Positions 1 through 13,600 of a stretch of 64,000 bases of DNA are shown one piece after another. Each line of letters opens with the position of its first letter. Positions within the stretch are counted from its first letter, which is position 1. Source of the DNA: Antedon bifida (Eukaryota > Echinodermata > Crinoidea > Comatulida > Antedonidae); the NCBI GenBank assembly GCA_963402885.1, contig OY727094.1:17920501-17984500 (forward strand), written 5' to 3'. The notes beneath the pieces are model-generated. The model was not told the origin of the DNA and did not search any database. It worked only from the letters and a program-made list of their open reading frames with translations. Made by a program: the position numbers and the translations under genes.

Positions 1-440
1 TTTTGGTTACGGTACCCTACTCGTTTGGTTGTCTTGCATAGTAATGATACTCGTTTTGGTTACGGTACCCTACTCGTTTGGTTGTCTCGCATGGTAATAA
101 TACTCGTTTTGGTTATGGTACCCTACTCGTTTGGTTGTCTTGCATGGTAATGATACTCGTTTTGGTTACGATACCCTACTCGTTTGGTTGTCTCGTATGG
201 TAATGATACTTGTTTGGTTACAGTACCCTACTCGTTTGGTTGTCTTGCATGTTATGATACTCGTTTTGGTTACGGTACCCTACTCGTTTGTTTGTCTGGT
301 ATGGTAATGATACTCGTTTTTGTTACGATACCCTACTTGTTTGGTTGTCTTGCATGGAATGATACTTGTTTTGGTTACGATACCATACTTGTTTTGGTTA
401 CGATACCCTACTTGTTCGGTTGCCTTGCATGGCAATAGTA
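1..440. repeat. 53-bp tandem satellite array
   Basis: About eight head-to-tail copies of a ~53-bp unit built on TTTTGGTTACGGTACCCTAC followed by TCGTTTGGTTGTCTTGCATGG. Unit starts fall near 1, 54, 107, 160, 213, 264, 317 and 369, and the last copies shorten and decay towards 440. The array is cut by the left edge of the window, so its true length is unknown. Open frames across it are by-products of the repeat. It lies just downstream of the minus-strand ROCO gene. Confidence 0.95.
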
Positions 441-1138
441 TTGTCACATGTCTGTGGTACTCTTTCAATTGTCTGCTTGGATAGAAGTGGAATTGCTCAT
501 TCATCTGAAAAAAAATTAGGAAAACTTTAATGTTATAGTATCATAGTTGAAACAGGCCATTTAAGTGATCATAGGTAACATTCTATTCAAATTTGGTTTC
601 ATTTTTTCTTTTCACAAAACTATAACAAAAACATAGTAACATAGTAAGGAAGAAAATAAAAAATACATATTTTGTAATAGAATTTTTTCACGCATACGCA
701 AGGCAGGCCCATGCAAAAGGTACTCTTATTTCAAAGTATGTTTCCATACACATAGGCCTATTTGTGATAGGCAAGTTTTTTCTATGAAAGACCTTTAATG
801 TCAGTAAAAGTGTTCAAAATGTGAATGTGGAAACTTTCTGTTCTTAAAAATTAGTAATTACTCTTTAACAAACATAGATAAAGTTGTGTCAAACAAGATA
901 TTGTGTACAGTGCAAATGTTCTTTACATATTCATGTCATACACTATGAGATTGATTTTTACTCTTTGAACAATTATGGTGTAACGATGCAGGTTATGCTA
1001 TCAATATTTAAATATGATGTGAATTTTAGTTGAATATACTTTACATGACTTACATTATTTATAATCATACTGTAAGAAATCACATAAATTGACTTCAATT
1101 GTTATAAATTATGTTTACACAATATACAACATACATAC
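441..1138. other. 3' flank or last intron of the ROCO gene
   Basis: AT-rich sequence without a convincing coding stretch. Apart from a possible terminal exon start at 504 (separate entry) I see no gene, RNA or transposon signature here. Confidence 0.5.
497..504 (-). other. possible terminal coding exon of the ROCO gene
   Basis: On the minus strand a strong pyrimidine tract and CAG acceptor end at 505. If the donor GTATGT at 1138 is used, the carried G joins AT to give Asp, followed by Glu and TGA at 499-497, so the protein would end two residues after the splice and the rest of this exon would be 3' UTR running into the satellite. The alternative is no splicing, with a stop at 1095-1097 after a short tail. 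Only splice-site quality and phase support this. Confidence 0.35.
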
Positions 1139-1663
1139 CATTGAATAGTATGCTCTTAGCGATTGGTCCAAGAAGCTCAGCAAACCTCTTTCTTTCTGAT
1201 TCTTCTACTAATTTTCTATTGCTTTCAAGGTGAAACACTAATTCCCAAATTGTTGGTAAACAAACAAAGTTCAATCCATAGTAAGCAATTACATCATTTA
1301 ACTTATGTGGGTCAAATTGCTGCAATGCCATGCATAGTCGTTTCCTATACGGTGAAACTGACTTTGTTTCTTCATCAGTGTTTGGAACTTTGTTGTTTAC
1401 AACATACTGATTTATGAGATCTTCAGCATCTTTCAACTGTGAAATCTCAGCCACCTCTAGCAACAGACGGACATTAGTAGATGTGATATAACGACGCTCA
1501 TGTAGTTGGTTTAATAGGTAATTTGCTGTGCAACTTGACTTGCCAAGGTGCTGTAAGTCTACGTGTTCAAATAGACAACATCTCAAGAACAGCAGTCGCT
1601 CACCAATATAGAGTGAACCAAGATCATACTTCAACTTGTTGAATTGTTCTTGTGATGTATTCA
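1139..1663 (-). CDS. ROCO exon 18: death-effector-like C-terminal domain
   Basis: The acceptor TTTTTGTAG ends at 1664 and the exon opens with TG, completing a Val codon. It encodes 174 further codons. Residues 4-90 show the alternating helix pattern of a DED: FNKLKYDLGSL, ERLLFLRCCL, a short loop, NYLLNQLHERRYI, then NVRLLLEVAEIS and DAEDLINQYV. The second half (YRKRLCMALQQFD to RKRFAELLGPI) looks like another helical bundle that I cannot name. A donor GTATGT follows at 1138; without splicing the frame stops at 1095. DED versus another death-fold subtype is uncertain. Confidence 0.8.
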
Positions 1664-4600
1664 CTACAAAAACAAGTGTTTGAGAATTATTATACTATGA
1701 TTGACACTAGTCACCACTCTAAAACAAATCTTATTATTATACTATGATTGCCACTAGTCACCACAAATCATAAAATGTTTCACCTCAAAATAAGCATATT
1801 TATATTTTAGTAATATAAAATACTTTTCTTGCAATGCATTTCTGCAAAACAAATGATGGATAATTATTGAATTTTTATCCCCATAAAAGTAATACATTTA
1901 ACTTCATACAATTTAAACTATCTTGTCATTCATATACAGCAATTTTAACTTTCTTCCAAAAAATGTATTTTAATTATGTTCTAAATATGTTTGAATGTCT
2001 TATTTTGGCTTCTCGACTGTTATTTTAGGTAATCCTGTTATTTTAGGTAATCCTGCCTCATTGATTTACAGTTGTTATGTTTTCATGTTTGTATTTGTTC
2101 AAATGAAATAAATGATATGATATCTTTAATGTTTCTCTCTTGGCAGTAGTTTTATTATAGCTGGTACTACATAAGTGGTTGTAACAATGCCCTAATGATC
2201 TAATGTTACTCAACTATACCTGTCCCTAATGAGCTTGCAGCCAAAGGAGCAGCAGTAGGTGCATCTAATATACCTTAGTCATAATCAAGAATACAAGTAT
2301 TAAATCAACTATTCTGCTAATGACACCAAGATGTTATGCTATTATGTATATTCATGTATTTTCAGACAAACTGTATACATACATAATGATCTAATGATAA
2401 CCACTAACCTGTCTGTAATGAGCCTGTAGTCAGAGGAGTAGTAGCTGTTGTATCTATGCAAAATAAACATATTAGTCATAATAACAAAAACAGTATCACA
2501 ATTTATTCAATACAGATTTTAAAGTTAGTTTTTATTAAATAAATCATTCTGTTAACACTAGGATACACTGTTTTATTATGCCATTCACATTGGACCTTAT
2601 TCATGTATTTTGTGTCATGAGATTTGTCTCACTAAATAGAGTAGAACATTTGCGATTTAATACTTTGTTAAAACTGTCACAGTCATAGTTGATTGAAATA
2701 GTAAAGTACATGTAACGATACATCATTACGACGTTTATATTTTTTATAATTATAATAAATAATTAATGAATACAAACGTTTTGTATATTTTGTGTTTATA
2801 TATCCAACAGTACCCACACTCGTGGTAAGAAATTTGCGATTCAAATGGCACCCAAAAATGGTTAATACGTATTTACAGTATTGTATTGCAATACTATATC
2901 TGAAGGTTTTAAGTTTATCTTCGAAGGGCCCATAAATGTACCTACTTATGTTAAACCAAATACTTATACTGGGAGACTATTATTGTGTGCAGGTATTTTT
3001 CAAGATGGACATCCCTATTTGGGGCAAATTGTTGAACGTAAATTCGTTTTAATTGTCAGTAACTAATTATCTAACTCAATTTAAATTAGTAAACAGGGTT
3101 ACATCAAGTGGTTAAAATCAGTACCGAAAGTATGAACCAACTTTATATACCATCGAGTAAACAATCTAGAATAATGCGCGATTTACCAAATTTTGCCCTT
3201 GCGTAAATTTATATATAGATACTAACATTTTTCCAAACTTTACTAAGCAATGAAGACCATATCAATTTTTTTAAATAGAAAATAGAAAGTTAGCTTGTGT
3301 GTTAGTGTTAGTTAATATTTATATGCTTTTGTTAATCTCAGATAACATAATAATTTAGGCCTAAAATAATAGCTCACACAGTTTTGTTTAAAAACAGATA
3401 TTCCCATTTCTAGCATAATTGTTTAAAAAAAACCTAGCCAACACATCTTTCATGATTTTTGTTTAAATTCTAATTAGAATTTGCTGAACTTGAGACATGA
3501 TGATTTTTAGAAATACATTATTTATAATGCTTGTTTAATTTGGGGTAAGTGTTAAAACTGTCATCCTGTCTTATATATCTCATCCTTATATTAATACAAA
3601 CAATTGTAAATCTGACAGAATCTACAATGAAAATGTATTGTATAACAAAACAACAAAATATTACATTCTTTCCTTGATGATTTTTTCTTTATCTTAGGTG
3701 GATACTGATAGTTTCATGTTATCATGTTTCTACCATTAGCAAGGACTAGTAATTACATACAAGACATTTTTATTATCTAGTATTATCATCAACAAACCTG
3801 CCACAGATGAGCTTGTTTCCCCTTATTCTGCAGGGGAACTCATAGAATGCCAATCAATTAGTCAACTGATTTACATTATATTGTAAAAAAAAAGTATTTA
3901 ACCATGTATTACTTTAACAATAAAACCTATTTATAATTAAAACGGCCTTTGTAGATGTCTCTGGACTAAAGGACATATATCTTTGTACATTGTATTGTTA
4001 AAATGTGGTATCAAATAAAAAATACTGCAATTGAAGAAAATTGTGATGATAATCAAAAATTTCAACTAACCTTCCAGAAATAGCCACTTTAAATGAATGG
4101 TCATCATGCGTTCATTGCCACATTTAACACTATTAGTATCTAGTTTCAAGCACTTTTTGAGATCATGTAAATGAGGCTTCTCTGCTGGATTACAAGCAGT
4201 ACACAACACACATAGATTGTAGCCAACTCCTTCTCTAGTGACAAGCACAGTTTCTAGTTGATGCTTTAGAAATCTTAACACCTACAAACCAAGTAAAATG
4301 TAGAACATAAGTTAAAAATATAATAGGTTGAAAACTTGAACCAACCCATATAGGGAAAAGTGCTTGACACAATTAAGCAGAGTGCCTCAATGGCTCTGAG
4401 TGTTACTTGATAACAAAGATTACATAGAAGGTGGAAGCTGTTTATTATAGTATTTAGCCAGTTTGCCAAATTCCAATTTGGGGCATCAAGTTTTCCTGGG
4501 ATACATACGCCTAGGACTAGGTGGTCCAGCATGGCATGAATTTACATAGTTTTTGGGTGAATAAAAAAGACATTATATATATATATTGTAGAATAAAATA

Positions 4601-7600
4601 TTATAAGTATGTCTTTTGTAATTTTTATTAGAGTCAGCAATTTGAGTTTCGTACATGGCGACTTTTACGTTTATATGATCATTTCCATTGTTTATTGGCA
4701 ATCATTACATTCAACTGCTGGTGTTAACAATGTTATTAATAACACATAGGCCTCAAGCTAATCTTTACCTCTATGCAGAAACTTGGCTGCGGTTCTTTCA
4801 TTTGGCCTCTAGCATTACCATAAACTTCAGTCAGATGAGTTATTTCAAGCTGATGAGGAAAATTGTCTTTGTTAATTTAAAATGAGTTAAATAATAAATG
4901 CAAAACATTACCATTGTATTCATCATAATAGGTAGCATTCAATTTATTTATAAAATTGAAAATGTAATAGTGTAATAATAAGATTGACTGAAATCATTTA
5001 AAACATTGTTTGCTATCTACAATTTTCTCTTTAAATATATTTAATTGAAACATTAAATAAATAAAATGAATAATTTCCAAACCTTTAATGCATGCTTGTT
5101 TTCAATTTTCACTGTGCCTAGATTGACCCCATGATCCTTAAAGTCAAATTCACTGCGGTTTTGAGACACAAGTTGGTCGCCATCTTTATTTTTTTCCTCC
5201 ATCAAGTCCAGAAATGCAACAACCAATGTATTGTAGACAGCATTAGGAAGAAAGTCTACAGGTGTAAGATAGATTGAAACCATATTTTTTTTGTCCGTTT
5301 CAACTTCAAGACTCTCTTTCTCGGTTTTCATTCGAGATGGAACCAGGAATACCCGATCACCTTCGGTTACCTGCAGATGTAAGCAAAGTGTTGTAAATTA
5401 AAATATTACAAGTATAACATTTAAGCTAATTTAAGTGACAGCCAATCTAAAATAAGATGTTTAAAACAATTTTAAATGTAAATATGTATTTGTTTGTATG
5501 ATGTAGTATGTTTAAGCGGATATTAGACCTTGATGGCATTTGCAGCAATAAAGAAATTGAATTGAATTAACTTACCTTCAATTTCTCAAAGAGCAAACCA
5601 AATGTCTTCATCACTTCAGTAAAGATTTCAAAGCGATGTGGATCTTCCTCTAATTCCTGTTCCCATAAATACCGTAGCAGTCTTTCCTCCAGTATTCCTT
5701 CCTCATCAAGCCTTTTCCACAGCACCCTCATTTGCTTCTATATTTAAAAAAACCCAGTTTATTCTTACCTTACACAGTACAGTCACATGATCAATACAAT
5801 TATACTGTTTCACATCAAGTTACTAAGAACAGATTATTAACATCACCTATACATCCACATTTTTGACAATTTAATATCATAATAAAATACATTATCTACC
5901 TACCACTTTAATAGACGGTTTAACTACCGTGATCACTTTTGTCACCATTTGAATCATCATTTGAAGATCTGTTATCACAGTGTTTTTCAGTTTTTTGTTA
6001 GAACTTGAATGCAAAATGATCCCAATGTCATTCATATACTCTATGGCAGTGGCGAGCCCCTCTTTGGATATTTCACATTTCGTGCCAATCCTGGAAACCT
6101 AATACAGAATTTAATTTAAATAAATAACTTAACTTAGTACATTACTTGTAGAGCCGGGAGAAAATCTAATGGAAAATTCAATGATAGGCCAGGACGCGTA
6201 ATTTTTTTTCCAGGATGAACGTGGGCAATTTACATAAATGGGCATGGCTTAACCCCCCCACCCCAACTACTCTCGCGCATGCGCGTATTGTCTACTTTCA
6301 GCAGAGAGAGTATGCAGAGATTAAATAATTTGTGTAAACAGCGTTTGCCAACCGAAATGGTGTTAGCCTATTACACTGGAGCCCTCGGTTCGAGGTCTTT
6401 CAAGTACATGTTTTTTTAATAGTTGATAGAGATTATTTAGAGGGTTAGGTTTAGTATATTTAGGAAGTAGATCAGCTATCTTGCAATTCTTTATAGAATT
6501 ATTATTAGTATATGAATTATTCATGATTTCTGCCCACGTTCGTCCTGAAAAAGAAAATACGCCGCCAGGACTATAAATATCACTAGTATCTGTAGGAATA
6601 AAAACAAAGTAACAATAAATAATAATATTATATAATTACATTAGAATCCACCATCAAAACTTTACCTCCTCAAGTGTAATACACAATTCTGTTTCACCAA
6701 TTCTTTGCAAACTTTCCTGTAAATTAACCCACTTTACTGGAACTTCTCTCACCATTTCCTTCATGTATCTACCAACGTTTCGCTTAAGTTTTGTAATACC
6801 TTCAGGTGATTTCATGGTGTTATCAACCATGTACATTTCACGATCTACATGGTGAGCATATGGCATTCCTTCCATTTTATCAAACATTTTCTTGTACATC
6901 TTCATAACCTTCAATTAATAAATGCATTCATATTGCTACTATCGCTGATAACTCATCACAATGATTACTGATCACGCTGATATACTTTATTATCTATATA
7001 GTATATTTCATTTAATATTTTTACTTTGTATTCAATGAGTGGTAAATTAAAAAAACAAATGAGTTTAAAATGGACATTTTTTATAAATACAATTTAGATC
7101 AATTTGAAGCGATTTTGAATTTTGACGGCCATCTTGGAGTCATATGTTAAATTTCAAAATACATTCTGAAGATGACATACCCAATCAAAAATTTTCTGAA
7201 AGAGCATTTAATAGGCATTATAAATACAATTTAAATCAAATGGTCATTTTGGATTTTTGTCGCCATCTTGGATTTTGTTTGCGCCTCCAGGCATATTTTC
7301 AAGCCAAGTGTTGACAATGATATAGCCACTGAGAATACTCACATGATCAGCGAGATCAATCTGCGTGATCTCAGTGATCATCATGATCAGTGGTTTACAA
7401 GACAATTTGTCACAACCTAATGTACACAATCTTCCATAACTGTTACAGGCTGTTTTATTTGATTCATACTGTAATTCAAAATGACAAAATCTCAAACAAT
7501 GTTTCTACTTTAATGTGCTTTCTTTAATGAATTCTTTTGTAATGCATGTAATGTGTAGCTTCAATGTTCCATTTTCATGTTATATTATTTGATTGTATAA

Positions 7601-10600
7601 ACATGTACATTAGACCTCAAACTGCTTTTTTGTTCTAATTGTACTGATGGGTTGTTAAATACAGTCAACCTTTTTGTAGGCAAAATATTAATTCTAAAGA
7701 GCCTATTAATTTACCTTACTACACGCACAACGCAATTAATAATTGTATACAAACAGTATATACAAACCAATCGCGACTGGTCGCCGTTACCCATACCACA
7801 CGTGTGACACGTTTAAAACTTTTCAGTTTCACTCAGTTACAGTAAAAATAGAACATGGGCAACTATACATGTAACTAAGCTTATGTCTACATTTTTGTGC
7901 GTCTGTCAGTTGCAGTCAGTTGAGGTTTATAGTTGCATTCAGTTGTGTTCAGTTGCTAGGAGCGCTTATGTTGACATAGTTAAGAAAAAGACAAGATATA
8001 AATATCTAATATTTATATACTATTTACCTCCTCCTCTTTTTCTGATGCTGTCCCTGACAATTTGTCCACATGAGTTGCAACCAAACAGATGGGAGGTGAC
8101 CCTATGTTCTTGCCATCAATTGAAATAGTGTTTCTTGAACCATGTTGTACAGTGTGTTCATAAATGGACCTTATCCAGAACAAATTCATGTCCAAATTAG
8201 TCATTCCTAGCTGACCCTAAAATGACAATGACAATATATTTTTTAACTAATATTGAAATTAAATTACATTATTAAATCATAGCATTTGTAGTTTACAAGA
8301 TTGTCTAAAGTACTAAAGTTTAACTTACTATTTTTGAACCCCGTGGTTTAGCTGGCTCATCCAAGTTGTCCATGACATTGAAAGCAACACAGTATGATAC
8401 TGTATTTGTCAGGAAAAACTGGAAATTAACAAGGATTATGTTTTTATGGTTAATTATAATATAATATTACAATATTTTATATAGATAAAGTTTAATGACT
8501 CCAGTAAAAACTTCAACATTCTATTTGCACACTACACACTGTACTGTTTCATCAAGGTGATAAAATAGCTCTTCTTTTTATCACTTTTATGAAACAATCT
8601 AGTGCGCAAATAAATAGTCATTTATTTATCTATTTTGCTCTGCTTTTGTTACGAGCACTTTTGTTCATGCCTCATCAAGTCAAACATGCAGATTAATGCA
8701 GACTGTAAAATCAACTTTCACCATTTTTACATTGTGATACCAGACCCCTACCAGGACTGTGGTTCCTATGTTGTGGGAACTAACTTGACATGATGTGTAT
8801 TACTATGTATGTTTTTTACATTGTGATACCAGACCCTTACCAGGACTGTGGTTCCTATGTTGTGGGAACTAACTTGACATGATGTGTATTACTATGTATG
8901 TTTTTTACATTGTGATACCAGACCCTTACCAGGACTGTGGTTCCTATGTTGTGGGAACTAACTTGACATGATGTGTATTACTATGTATGTTTTGTTATGT
9001 TGTCATGATCATTTCAAAACCATTGGCTAGGTCTAACCTACTTGTTTAGACGTTTTAAAACAAGCTACATGCTGTCACCCAGAGAGTGAGCAAATCTTGT
9101 CAATGTCTAAATATAGCGCAATTTCATTGATATATACATGAGTCTGTCGTATTGTCGTCATTGTCTAGGCCAGAGTGATACATAACAATAAATTGGAACA
9201 GATACCATCAATGCAGGCAGGAACACATAATGATTTCTTGTAAGAGGGATGTATGTATGTCAAATTAAATTGTTTTTCCACCATCGTTCAGCTCGCATTG
9301 ATACACGTGGTAATTTCTTACAAGAGGGGTGCGTGTACTACGTCAAATGGCATTTCCACAACCATTGTTCAGCTCGCATTGATACACGTGGTAATTTCTT
9401 ACCATCAAAGTCATACAATTGTTGATATTATTTCAAAAGTGATACCTCTCTACTTGTAAAGTATTTATTTTAGCATTGTTTATTGTAGATCACCTATTGA
9501 TCTTTATTCAACATCGCATTATTGCATGAAATAAGAACAAAAGAGAAAGAAAGAAAGGCCTGGTATAATTGGTGGAGGTATGGTATTCTGATGTTTTGAG
9601 GTTGTTTAATGCTTACTGACGATGCTTAAATAATATATTAAACCTTCTCATTCCCACATCTACTCCACTCCGCCCCTCCACCCTATCTTTTTACTGTTGA
9701 CAATATTGACAGGTACAAATGCCCTGTGGTCCCCTCCCCTGGATCAGCCCCTGGTGATGTTTCATATGAAAACTTGTGATAAAAAAAATCAGTAATTGAA
9801 ACATGTAAGATCAATAGAACTAGAAAAACCAACAAAAACATAGTCTAAAAAAAAGTTGCACATTGATAAAATAACCCTGTTAAAAATGTTCTTGGAAAAA
9901 TACCATAAGAACACATCATGTAAAAAGAAAGTAAAGCTCTATTAGTATTTAAAAGCTTCCAATTGATTTATTTCTGAACCCAATAAAAATAATATTTGTT
10001 TTAAATATGACTCTTAGAATACAAGTAATATTCATAATACAATAATGAAAACATACTCTGTGCGTTATATAGTAGTCTAGTTGACCAGCGTAGTCCCATA
10101 CACTAGTTATGTCACTCACTTTTTCTTTTCTTCTTACCATCTTATACATACCATTCTTAAATTTAGCCCAGGTTCCAACATTGCCTTCTACAAAAAATTA
10201 CAGAAACAAACCAATATAACAGTGTTACTAATCGATATCAACCTACATTTGTAAATCTTGTATGCAGATTTAAATGTTATAAAAGCTTTGTTAGTCTGTG
10301 CCTACCTTCTTTTAACCTTTTATCAACCTTTTCTCCTAAAGCATGTGAACGAATTTGCTCTGATAGCTCAATATCTATACAAAGCAAGAAATGGACAATT
10401 AGATACGGAAACCAAGGTGTTGTATGGGATGAGAGGAATACAATGATAAGCAATATTTTGAACATTGACAGTAATTTTCCAATTCTTGGTATCCCAGGTG
10501 ATTTCAATCACCTCATTGAAAATGTAACACCAAGACGTAATGGTTGCATAGCCAAATAAATTTTGAATTGTTATTTGTTGTATAACCAATGTGTAAATGG

Positions 10601-13600
10601 CATTATATTATACATTTAAGAATGTTTTTATTTAAATATTAGTATTTAAATTAGGTTAATGTTAAAATTAGAGCAAAATGATGAATATGTAAAATGTTAC
10701 ATTCTGAGTATTTTCTATTGCTTATCTCACCATTTACATCTTTTATCTTTTTCCATTGACTACAATCCTTCTTTGCTTGAAACACTGTGGTTGTAACGAT
10801 TCCATCTGTGGATTGTTCTGCAGAATTGAATCTATTATAACATTGTATAGTAAAGTTAAACATTTATTGTACGTTTTAGACACATACAAAGTATGTATAA
10901 AATTACTAAATCATAAAAAGAGACTGCATTTAAATACACATTCCAATCATAAAACAACTGATAAATTTTAAATAATAGAACATTAGAAAGTTAATTAAAA
11001 GTAAATTAAACTGAATAAAATTAATGTTTTTATTATTTAATAAGAATCATAATTTAAAATACTGCAATGTTACCCTTAGTGTATAGTAATTCAAATTAAA
11101 CATTCCCTTACCAAAGCTGAATGCCTTCACTTACCATTCACAAAGAATTTCTTAGCATTCTGATTAAGAGGCTTAAACTATGAATGCCTAAAATCTTAAA
11201 ATGATCACTAAAATGGTTGATGGTTAATACACAGCAAGATACCGTAATATAAAAAATATACCAATTTTACTTGTTACCTTTCTCCAACCATAGCCTTTAC
11301 ACAGCTAGTCTTGCCAGCACCTTCTTTTCCTAGAAACATACATCTTGAATTCACAACAGACATGCTACCAGTTTTAAGTTCTTCTTTATATATTTTAATA
11401 GCATGTTTACCCCTGGCACGTATCTCTGAAGGAACTAATTCTATTATGACAAAAAATTAATTGTTATCTCATTCTGCCTCTATAGGCCTTAAAAATACTT
11501 GATATTATCAGTATTTTGTTATTAAACAGTAAAATAAATGTCATCCCATATACAGTACAAATAGTTCTCGTCAACTTTAATAATACCTCCGGTAAACTTG
11601 AACCATGGGAAATAAGAATATTAAATTATGTTCGAGTACCAGCAATACAATAATATTAAAGATGTATTGTCCCCCAAAACATGAAAAATGAAGATTAATT
11701 AAATCAGACTTTGAATATGTTATTTTGTAGTTTTAATAAAGGTAATCACTTCCGTAGAAAAAAAAATGAAAAAAAATAATGTTTTCACTTATAAATTGAC
11801 AAAATAAATGGTTAAATTTACCAAAAACCCATTGGCTGGCAGCCAATTTGAACATTTTTTGCTTTAAATTACAGTTTTTTTTTTCCGATCTAATTTTTGG
11901 TCAAAGTGGATAACTATTATGTTACATTAAAATGGCATATTCAACAAACATTTGGTTAAGAATTATTTTTTCAGGGGGACACATCTTTATTACAAATATA
12001 TTAAACCAACTCTCAATTAATATAATAAAATATTGGCAACCATGTACATCCATATCAATTATGCTACTGATTGGGCTGGATCCAGAGAATTTAGTTCCAT
12101 TCATTTGGAATGAACCAGAAAAATAAGGTCTGTCAGCTTATATAAAAAATATTCACCTTACAGTTTGTTTCTGTAGCACAATTTTGTAAAATTTATAATA
12201 GTAGCATTGATAATTTCAAATGACCACCTGTACCACAGTTTTTGCACTGTGTTTACCTATCTTAGATTAATGCATAATTTATATTTATAAACTTTACTTA
12301 CTGTCAAAATAGTTTAAAATCACAGTTTTTTCTTTTTTCGTTATGTACATATTTGTTTCTACAACAGATTCAGGCGTCTTTCCTTCCTAAAAACAAAAAT
12401 ATTTACTTAAACAAGCTATTTACAAAGACATATTAATTGATAGACACCCAGATCCAAAACACTACCTCTGTTCTGTAGTAGGCAAGATCTATAAATTCAA
12501 ACGTAAAATAGTAATACTATACTAATAATAAGAAAAACTGCTGGTGCCAAACCAACTTAACTATTTGATATGTAGAAGCAAGAATAGCATTCTCTCCTGT
12601 GTTTAATTTTCACCACATACTACACTAACCCCATAATGGGAAGTAGACCTCTTTATCCCATAATATGAGTGAGCTTTTAAATGTTTGGATTTGATAAATA
12701 AATATAAGTGCACTGTTAATCAATTGTTTTGACAGAAAACCCCTACAATTGTATATTTGGCTATCTTCATAAACCTACCTTTTGTGGTGGTTGAAGTTGT
12801 CCCTTAAGAGAGAGGTTGTGGTCCCTTGAAAGAGGTGGTCACTTAAGAGAGGTGTGTTCTTTAAGAGAGGTGGTCACTTAAGAGAGGTGTGTTCTTTAAG
12901 AGAGGTGGTCACTTAAGAGAGGTGTGTTCTTTAAGAGAGGTGGTCGCTTACAAGAGGTGTTCGATCATAAGAAGTAGTCCTTTATGAGAGGAGGTGATCC
13001 CTTACAAGAGGTAGTCAATTATGAAAAGCGCTCTCTTAAGAGAAATGTTTGCTTACAATGTATGGTCGTTTTAGAAAATTGGTCGTTTACAAAAGTGGAT
13101 AGACTGATAGCTAAATAAAAAAAATGCATTTGCACAGATTTAAACAGGTTTGTAAAATATATATTTTCTATATTAGCTGGCGATAGTGTGAGGCAATTTT
13201 TGTTACTACATTAGTTGTTGACCGTTCTACATTAGCTGCTGTTGACTTTTTATTTACTACATAAGCTGTTAGTGTTTCTACATTAGCTGGAGGTTTTACT
13301 ACATTAACAGTTGTTAGCTATATTAGTATAAACAAGCATTCTTGTAAGCACCTTTAAGGTTTTGATTCAGTGTTTTTAGTTCATCCTCTTTAATTGGCTA
13401 CCTAAAGACCTAGACTTTCTAATGCAGAAACTTCTCAAACATGCCCACTAATCTTGCGTGCACAGGGTCTGCGAAAGAAGCCAACTTTTGTCTGTGTACG
13501 TCTCAAAACAAAGTCAAGCTCTTTTAATGACCGTCCCCATGAGTTTATTGTTCTGCATTTTACATCTATTTATGTATAGAAACTTCAATTTTCTGTAGAT

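Noticed and set aside
184-504. Open frames across the 53-bp satellite on both strands
   Set aside because: They follow the repeat unit, shift frame between copies and show no domain.
2881-3066. Plus-strand 61-codon frame with EGFKFIFEGPINVP
   Set aside because: Loosely resembles a retroelement segment but too short and isolated inside an intron to support a call.
7244-7495. Minus-strand 83-codon frame in a ROCO intron
   Set aside because: Overlaps a dispersed repeat and GATCA-rich patch; exons on either side join in phase without it.
10368-10589. Possible extra Roc exon (EVIEITWDTKNWKITV)
   Set aside because: Exons 10731-10831 and 10306-10374 already join in phase; no acceptor/donor pair keeps the frame, and the sequence does not match Roc.
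12781-13080. CRISPR-like array
   Set aside because: Repeats are contiguous, without unique spacers, in a eukaryotic intron.
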